Origin: an uncultured Bacteroidales bacterium
Lineage (GTDB): Bacteria; Bacteroidota; Bacteroidia; Bacteroidales; F082
Length of the DNA: 64,000 nucleotides
Reading direction: 5' to 3'
Assembly: GCA_905234645.1 (NCBI GenBank)
Contig: CAJOIS010000005.1
Coordinates: 1 to 64,000, forward strand
Under the pieces are notes generated by a model that saw only the letters and a program-made list of their open reading frames with translations, was not told where the DNA came from and made no database searches. The position numbers and the translations under genes were made by a program. Below are positions 58,031 through 64,000 of the stretch, one piece after another; positions within the stretch are counted from its first letter, which is position 1; every line of letters begins with the position of its first letter.

Positions 58031-58441
58031 ATGTTTTCCTGTCCGATACAAATCCGCATGAGCGACCTCGACCCGTTCAACCATGTCAACAACGGGGTGC
58101 AATGCAACTTTTTCGACATGGGTAGAAGCCGTTATTTCGAGCATGTCTTCCAAAACAAAATCGACTGGATGACCTTCAATTATGTCCTCGTCCACGTCGA
58201 CCTCGACTTCCGCAAGCCCATTCGTTTCCACGATACCATCGTTTGCGAGAGCCGTGTCGTCGAAATGGGCAACTCCAGTTTCAAGATGGAACAAAGCCTA
58301 AAAGATGCCGAAACGGGAGAGATCAAGTCGCTATGTCACGCAGTGGTCGTGTATTTCGATCGCGATACGAACAGGTCCCAGCGCATTCCTGATGAACATC
58401 GTGAGAAACTACTTGTCGAAACAACAATGGCCCATGGCTAA
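58031..58441 (+). CDS. hotdog-fold acyl-CoA thioesterase, 4HBT type
   Basis: A 136-residue thioesterase: IRMSDLDPFNHVNNGVQCNF carries the catalytic Asp of the 4-hydroxybenzoyl-CoA thioesterase/YbgC-type family, with LVHVDLDFRKPIRFHD and the CESRVVEMGNSSFKMEQ strands following. The last four codons (MAHG) and the stop fall inside the TGGCC-family repeat, so an insertion has rewritten the C-terminus. A start at 57995 is possible on paper, but the intervening CTCTAAACT tandem argues against it. Confidence 0.85.
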   Translation: MFSCPIQIRMSDLDPFNHVNNGVQCNFFDMGRSRYFEHVFQNKIDWMTFNYVLVHVDLDFRKPIRFHDTIVCESRVVEMGNSSFKMEQSLKDAETGEIKSLCHAVVVYFDRDTNRSQRIPDEHREKLLVETTMAHG

Positions 58442-58500
58442 TGGCCCATGGCTTGGCTCAACTGTGGGTCAGCCATAAGCCATGGGCTATAGGCCATAGT
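58428..58500. repeat. imperfect inverted repeat, TGGCCTATGGC family, copy 2
   Basis: Left arm TGGCCCATGGCTAATGGCCC and right arm GGGCTATAGGCCATAGT, with GGCTCAACTGTGGGTCAGCC between. Related to 54335-54417. It overlaps the final codons of the thioesterase gene and ends 17 bases before the GH2 start. Confidence 0.72.
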
Positions 58501-58508
58501 CACAATAA

Positions 58509-62453
<3,945 letters not shown>

Positions 62454-62476
62454 GTCTTTGACAATTTAAAAAGAGT

Positions 62477-64000
62477 ATGTTTCAGCCGAACACCTTTATA
62501 CTCATCAAGGGCCAGCCGAAAGCATTTCAAATTGAGAGAATTCGTTTGGATGAGAAAGGCGTATATGCTGTTCAGTTTAAGAATAGCACCAAGTGGTTCC
62601 ATTATCGTTGGAATGATGTCGTCATACTCAAGAATCCCATATGGCATGACCCGAAGCATAGTAGGATTGTAATTGATGGAAGAGAACAATATAATATTAC
62701 AGACATCCTGTCATTTCGGGAAGGGTTTCGTACTCATTGGCGTATTACTTTTGCTAACGGTTTTATTAAAGACTATCTGGCAGGTACAGTACAATTAATT
62801 GAGTCCTGCCTTGGTGACAAGGTCGCCAAGAACGCTTTTGATTATCTTCAGAAAATCGCCACGGTCAACGAGTTGGGCAAGAACGAGGAGCAGGAGGGAT
62901 TGTTGTCGAAAGTGTATGAAAACATCACATTTCTTGATGACACCATGGCAGCGGCACCTTATCTTGATGCCGAAAAGTACAAAGTAAAGAGGATGAGCTA
63001 TGATGGTTGGGTGTTCCCATTTGGTTGCAACGCGAGTCAGGAAAAGGCCGTTACTGCAGCATTTGAGAACCAGATTAGTGTGATACAAGGTCCTCCAGGC
63101 ACAGGTAAAACACAGACCATTCTCAATATCATCGCCAACATACTGTTGCAAGACAAGACGGTGTTAGTGGTCTCCAACAACAACTCGGCTACCGCAAACG
63201 TTTTAGAGAAACTACAGAAATATGGCTTCGGCTTCATCGTGGCGTCATTGGGAAGACGTGAGAATAAAGAACAATTCATCCAACATCAACCAGCAGTGCC
63301 ACAAGAGTTACAGTCTTGGAACATTCAGTACAAAGAAGCATTGCATATAAAGTCTGAGGCCTCCAACGTGCATTCTCAACTTCGTCAAGTGTTTCAACTT
63401 CAGGAAAAACTGGCATGCTATAGACAAGAGCTAAAAGAGGTGGAACTTGAATGGGAACACTTTAATCATGATAATCCAGTGGAGCCCAACACATTTCGTC
63501 TACATAAGGACGTCAAGGCTAAACATGTCATGGAATTATTGATGTACTATCAGTTATCTGCTGAAGAGGGAGCACCTAAAGGTCTATTGGCACGGCTCAT
63601 CGCTTGGATTAAAAGGAAAAAAATACACTTTACACGAGAGGCGAAGTTGGGCATTAAGATTCCTTTGGACAAGGACAACAATGATCAGACTATGCAAGAG
63701 CTTCAACCCTTGTATTATCAACTTCGTACCGAAGAGCTTAAACGTTGCATCGTTGAAATCGAGAAGAAATTGAAAGGGATGAATGCTCAATCCTTATCTT
63801 CTCAATTGTCATCGTCGTCGTTGGCTTTGCTGAAGAAGGCGCTATACAATAAGTATCACGAAGGACAGAGACGTGTTTTTTCGAATGTATCGGAGTTGGC
63901 TATGTATCCTGAGGAAGTCAGCAAGCAATACCCTGTCATCTTAAGCACCACTTTCTCAGCGCGCACGACCTTGCGTGATCATACCTATGATTATGTAATC
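62477..64000 (+). CDS. SF1 (Upf1/DNA2-like) AAA helicase, N-terminal part, runs off the window
   Basis: A frame open from ATG 62477 to the window end, 508 codons with no stop. Residues 1-190 are an N-terminal region I cannot assign (MFQPNTFILIKGQPKAFQIE, then beta-rich and helical segments). Then come the Q-motif-like GCNASQEKAV, Walker A QGPPGTGKTQTI (residues 204-215) and motif Ia VVSNNNSATANVLEKL. A charged helical insertion follows, then ILSTTFSARTTL and YDYVI at the edge, where the DExx Walker B should come next. This is the AAA_11/AAA_12 (DNA2/NAM7-like) type. The gene is more AT-rich than the GH2 gene 23 bp upstream. Possible roles: DNA repair or a defence or mobile-element helicase. 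Confidence 0.85.
   Translation, partial: MFQPNTFILIKGQPKAFQIERIRLDEKGVYAVQFKNSTKWFHYRWNDVVILKNPIWHDPKHSRIVIDGREQYNITDILSFREGFRTHWRITFANGFIKDYLAGTVQLIESCLGDKVAKNAFDYLQKIATVNELGKNEEQEGLLSKVYENITFLDDTMAAAPYLDAEKYKVKRMSYDGWVFPFGCNASQEKAVTAAFENQISVIQGPPGTGKTQTILNIIANILLQDKTVLVVSNNNSATANVLEKLQKYGFGFIVASLGRRENKEQFIQHQPAVPQELQSWNIQYKEALHIKSEASNVHSQLRQVFQLQEKLACYRQELKEVELEWEHFNHDNPVEPNTFRLHKDVKAKHVMELLMYYQLSAEEGAPKGLLARLIAWIKRKKIHFTREAKLGIKIPLDKDNNDQTMQELQPLYYQLRTEELKRCIVEIEKKLKGMNAQSLSSQLSSSSLALLKKALYNKYHEGQRRVFSNVSELAMYPEEVSKQYPVILSTTFSARTTLRDHTYDYVI

Overview
The window reads as a chromosome segment of a Bacteroidales-type bacterium (phylum Bacteroidota), family not resolved. The evidence is the house promoter TAnnTTTG found upstream of most transcription units, two proteins with type IX secretion (T9SS) sorting domains, several TonB-dependent receptors including an Oar-like one, DUF4421, DUF349, DUF2490 and BspA-like repeat proteins, a C10 (streptopain-like) protease, and a TPP riboswitch in front of a TonB receptor. 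Most genes look moderately GC-rich. Parts of one giant gene and the helicase at the right edge are visibly more AT-rich. No rRNA operon, CRISPR array or complete prophage is seen.

Layout. 1-1320 is an IS4-family element that has removed the 5' end of a SAM methyltransferase gene. 1.9-8.7 kb holds a HEAT-repeat protein, an outer-membrane/lipoprotein pair, an ECF-type substrate-binding membrane protein, a secreted histidine phosphatase and a frameshifted membrane-protein gene. 8.7-11.2 kb is a likely metal-uptake pair: a small His/Cys-rich exported protein and a TonB receptor. 11.2-16.3 kb holds small regulators, DUF4421, a cytidylate-kinase-like protein, an MmcQ-like protein, and a T9SS-exported leucine-rich-repeat protein co-transcribed with DUF362. 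16.3-17.0 kb is a gene-free, repeat-dense stretch beside tRNA-Pro and a 3'-truncated tRNA-Ser, probably an old integration scar. 17.3-22.8 kb encodes a DUF349 protein and an Oar-like receptor. 23-29.5 kb is a housekeeping run (small membrane protein, mutL, rhomboid protease, EEP-family protein, phosphoglucomutase/phosphoglucosamine mutase) bracketed by two related small exported proteins. 29.5-35 kb has threonine aldolase, the TPP-riboswitch-controlled receptor and a heavy-metal exporter. 35-42 kb has rimM, a tRNA methyltransferase, a beta-barrel protein and a Tex/C10-protease operon. 42-48.2 kb is one 2031-residue mosaic glycosidase. 48.2-58.4 kb is mostly housekeeping: HAD hydrolase, NAD(P)H-hydrate repair, a T9SS cargo, MATE exporter, recA, TPR lipoprotein, nucleoside kinase, NAD synthetase and thioesterase. 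58.5-62.5 kb is a GH2 beta-galactosidase-like enzyme. 62.5-64 kb is the start of an SF1 helicase that runs off the window.

Together the genes suggest a host-associated or polymer-degrading anaerobe that exports glycosidases, a cysteine protease and repeat proteins, and that imports scarce nutrients (thiamine, metals) through TonB receptors. Two themes recur. Promoter and start codon are often so close that mRNAs should be leaderless (TAnnTTTGCAGCCATG). Intergenic gaps are seeded with short palindromic repeats of several families, at least two of them present in two copies within this window. All family names are from recognition of the sequence; no database search was run.
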